Below, piece after piece: positions 6,763 to 7,661 of a DNA stretch of 7,661 nucleotides. Both the position numbers and the translations under genes were made by a program. This DNA is from Tannerella sp. Lineage in GTDB: Bacteria > Bacteroidota > Bacteroidia > Bacteroidales > Tannerellaceae. Location: positions 1 to 7,661 of the forward strand of contig JAIRLL010000323.1 in assembly GCA_031259505.1 (NCBI GenBank), in the 5' to 3' direction. The notes below the pieces were generated by a model. It saw only the letters and a program-made list of their open reading frames with translations, was not told where the DNA came from and did not search any database. Each line of letters begins with the position of its first letter. The stretch's first letter is position 1.

Positions 6763-7335
6763 ATGACATACGTACTTATATTCATCAGCGCCGTTTTTGT
6801 GAACAACATCGTGCTGGCGCAATTTCTGGGGATATGTCCGTTTCTGGGCGTATCGAAAAAGCTCGATACCGCCATCGGGATGAGTAGCGCCGTCGCTTTC
6901 GTGATGACCATCGCCACGATTTTCACATGGATCATCCAGAAAGCCGTGCTCGACCCGTTCCACATCGCCTTCCTGCAAACCATCGTGTTTATCCTCATCA
7001 TTGCATGTCTCGTCCAAATGGTCGAAATCGTACTGAAAAAAATATCTCCCGTACTCTATCAGGCTTTGGGCGTATTTCTGCCGCTGATTACGACGAACTG
7101 TGCCATCCTTGGCGTCGCCATCATGGTCATCCAGAAAGATCTCGGTCTGCTGGAAAGCGTCGTTTTCGCCATTTCGACGGCTCTGGGTTTCGGGCTGGCG
7201 CTGATTCTGTTTGCCGGCATACGCGAACAACTGAGCATGGTCAAACTGCCCAAAGGGATGGATGGCATCCCCATCGCACTGATTGTCGCCGGGCTGCTGG
7301 CCATGGCGTTTATGGGATTTTCGGGAATAGTATAA
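6763..7335 (+). CDS. rnfA: Rnf electron transport complex subunit A
   Basis: RnfA, 190 residues, is an inner-membrane subunit homologous to NqrE and partner of RnfE in the ion-translocating core. Signatures are [20 protein letters not shown] (12-31) and [14 protein letters not shown] (106-119). Cys25 and Cys113 are the conserved cluster ligands that pair with RnfE Cys26 and Cys109. About six hydrophobic segments span the protein. Length is normal for the family. The 2-base gap from rnfE implies translational coupling. Having rnfA last in the operon is the B-C-D-G-E-A arrangement, unlike the A-first order of Proteobacteria. Confidence 0.97.
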   Translation: MTYVLIFISAVFVNNIVLAQFLGICPFLGVSKKLDTAIGMSSAVAFVMTIATIFTWIIQKAVLDPFHIAFLQTIVFILIIACLVQMVEIVLKKISPVLYQALGVFLPLITTNCAILGVAIMVIQKDLGLLESVVFAISTALGFGLALILFAGIREQLSMVKLPKGMDGIPIALIVAGLLAMAFMGFSGIV

Positions 7336-7349
7336 ACAGGCAAAACAGG
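7334..7349 (+). repeat. Direct repeat AAACAGG, 9-base period, in the rnfA-galE gap
   Basis: AAACAGG occurs at 7334-7340 and 7343-7349, overlapping the rnfA stop codon. The second copy supplies the AGGA (7347-7350) that lies 5 bases before the galE ATG and probably acts as its Shine-Dalgarno. The core AACAGG with a 9-base period also appears upstream of the operon promoter (1720-1735). Function is unproven. Confidence 0.35.
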
Positions 7350-7355
7350 AAAGAA

Positions 7356-7661
7356 ATGAAAAAACATGTTTTAGTTACGGGTGGAACGGGATATATCGGT
7401 TCGCATACGGTCGTGGAACTGCAAAACGCAGGATACGAAGTCGTCGTCATCGACAATCTGTCCAATTCGGACATCGGGTCGCTCGACGGCGTCGAACGCA
7501 TCACTGGCCTTCGTCCGGCGTTTGAACAACTGGACTGCAACGACCGGAACGGGCTGGAAAATCTTCTCGACAAATACGGCGGGCGCATCGGCGGCATCAT
7601 ACATTTTGCCGCCAGCAAAGCCGTGGGCGAATCGGTAGAGCAACCGCTCAAATACTACCGC
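7356..7661 (+). CDS. galE: UDP-glucose 4-epimerase, N-terminal part (runs off the window)
   Basis: The first 102 codons are present and remain open to the right edge; the full protein is usually about 340-350 residues. GalE interconverts UDP-glucose and UDP-galactose with bound NAD+. The Rossmann fingerprint TGGTGYIGSH (8-17; Gly9, Gly12, Gly15) is intact. DNLSNS (33-38) follows beta-2, where NAD ribose is bound. HFAASKAVGESVEQPLKYY (83-101) is highly characteristic of GalE and separates it from other SDR sugar epimerases. The catalytic YxxxK lies beyond the window. AGGA at 7347-7350 is a plausible ribosome site. Only 20 bases separate it from rnfA and no terminator or TAnnTTTG box is seen, so read-through from rnf is likely. 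Confidence 0.93.
   Translation, partial: MKKHVLVTGGTGYIGSHTVVELQNAGYEVVVIDNLSNSDIGSLDGVERITGLRPAFEQLDCNDRNGLENLLDKYGGRIGGIIHFAASKAVGESVEQPLKYYR

Noticed and set aside
2225..7335. Na+-translocating NADH:quinone reductase (nqr) operon
   Set aside because: Homologous membrane subunits could suggest Nqr, but the presence of polyferredoxin RnfB and RnfC with two ferredoxin motifs, and the absence of NqrA and NqrF, identify Rnf.
1..7661. CRISPR arrays, tRNA or rRNA genes, insertion sequences, phage or defence genes
   Set aside because: Almost all the window is accounted for by conserved genes on one strand. The gaps are short and contain no regular repeats with spacers, no cloverleaf, and no transposase or inverted-repeat ends.

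Overview
The window carries a complete Rnf (ferredoxin:NAD+ oxidoreductase) operon of a Bacteroidota organism, most likely a member of the Bacteroidales. Three things support that lineage. Two spacer regions carry the Bacteroidota-type -7 box TAnnTTTG. Start sites are A-rich with little Shine-Dalgarno signal. The gene order rseC-rnfB-rnfC-rnfD-rnfG-rnfE-rnfA followed by galE is the one I associate with this group; Proteobacteria typically use ABCDGE and Clostridia CDGEAB. Base composition looks balanced, with many C- or G-ending codons (judged by eye, not computed), so the genome is probably more GC-rich than Bacteroides fragilis. I cannot name the genus.

Layout. Positions 1-76 may hold the last codons of an unidentified upstream gene. 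A promoter at 69-100 drives a monocistronic gene (124-1632) for a secreted, probably outer-membrane beta-barrel protein with a DUF3078-like region. It ends at a strong stem-loop terminator (1669-1708). A second promoter (-7 box 1757-1764) then starts a tightly packed, same-strand operon: rseC (1796-2221), rnfB (2225-3088), rnfC (3101-4432), rnfD (4445-5419), rnfG (5426-6145), rnfE (6167-6760), rnfA (6763-7335) and the 5' part of galE (7356 to the window edge). Gaps inside the operon are only 2-21 bases and I see no terminator in them, so galE is probably co-transcribed with rnf.

How the genes work together. RnfB (polyferredoxin) takes electrons from reduced ferredoxin. They pass through the membrane Fe-S cluster held by cysteines of RnfA and RnfE, to the covalent FMNs of RnfG and RnfD, and on to RnfC, where FMN, Fe-S clusters and NAD(H) meet. 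The exergonic transfer drives Na+ or H+ out of the cell. RseC is a small cysteine-bearing membrane protein commonly encoded with Rnf/Rsx complexes. No ApbE flavin transferase is present here, so RnfD and RnfG must be flavinylated by an enzyme encoded elsewhere.

I do not see a new system. The cluster is complete and conventional, and every hallmark motif checked is intact. The most interesting detail is in RnfG: its usual flavinylation site reads DGITAAT, with Ala in place of the usual Gly, while its extra C-terminal tail carries a perfect second match to the flavinylation consensus (DGNSGAT).
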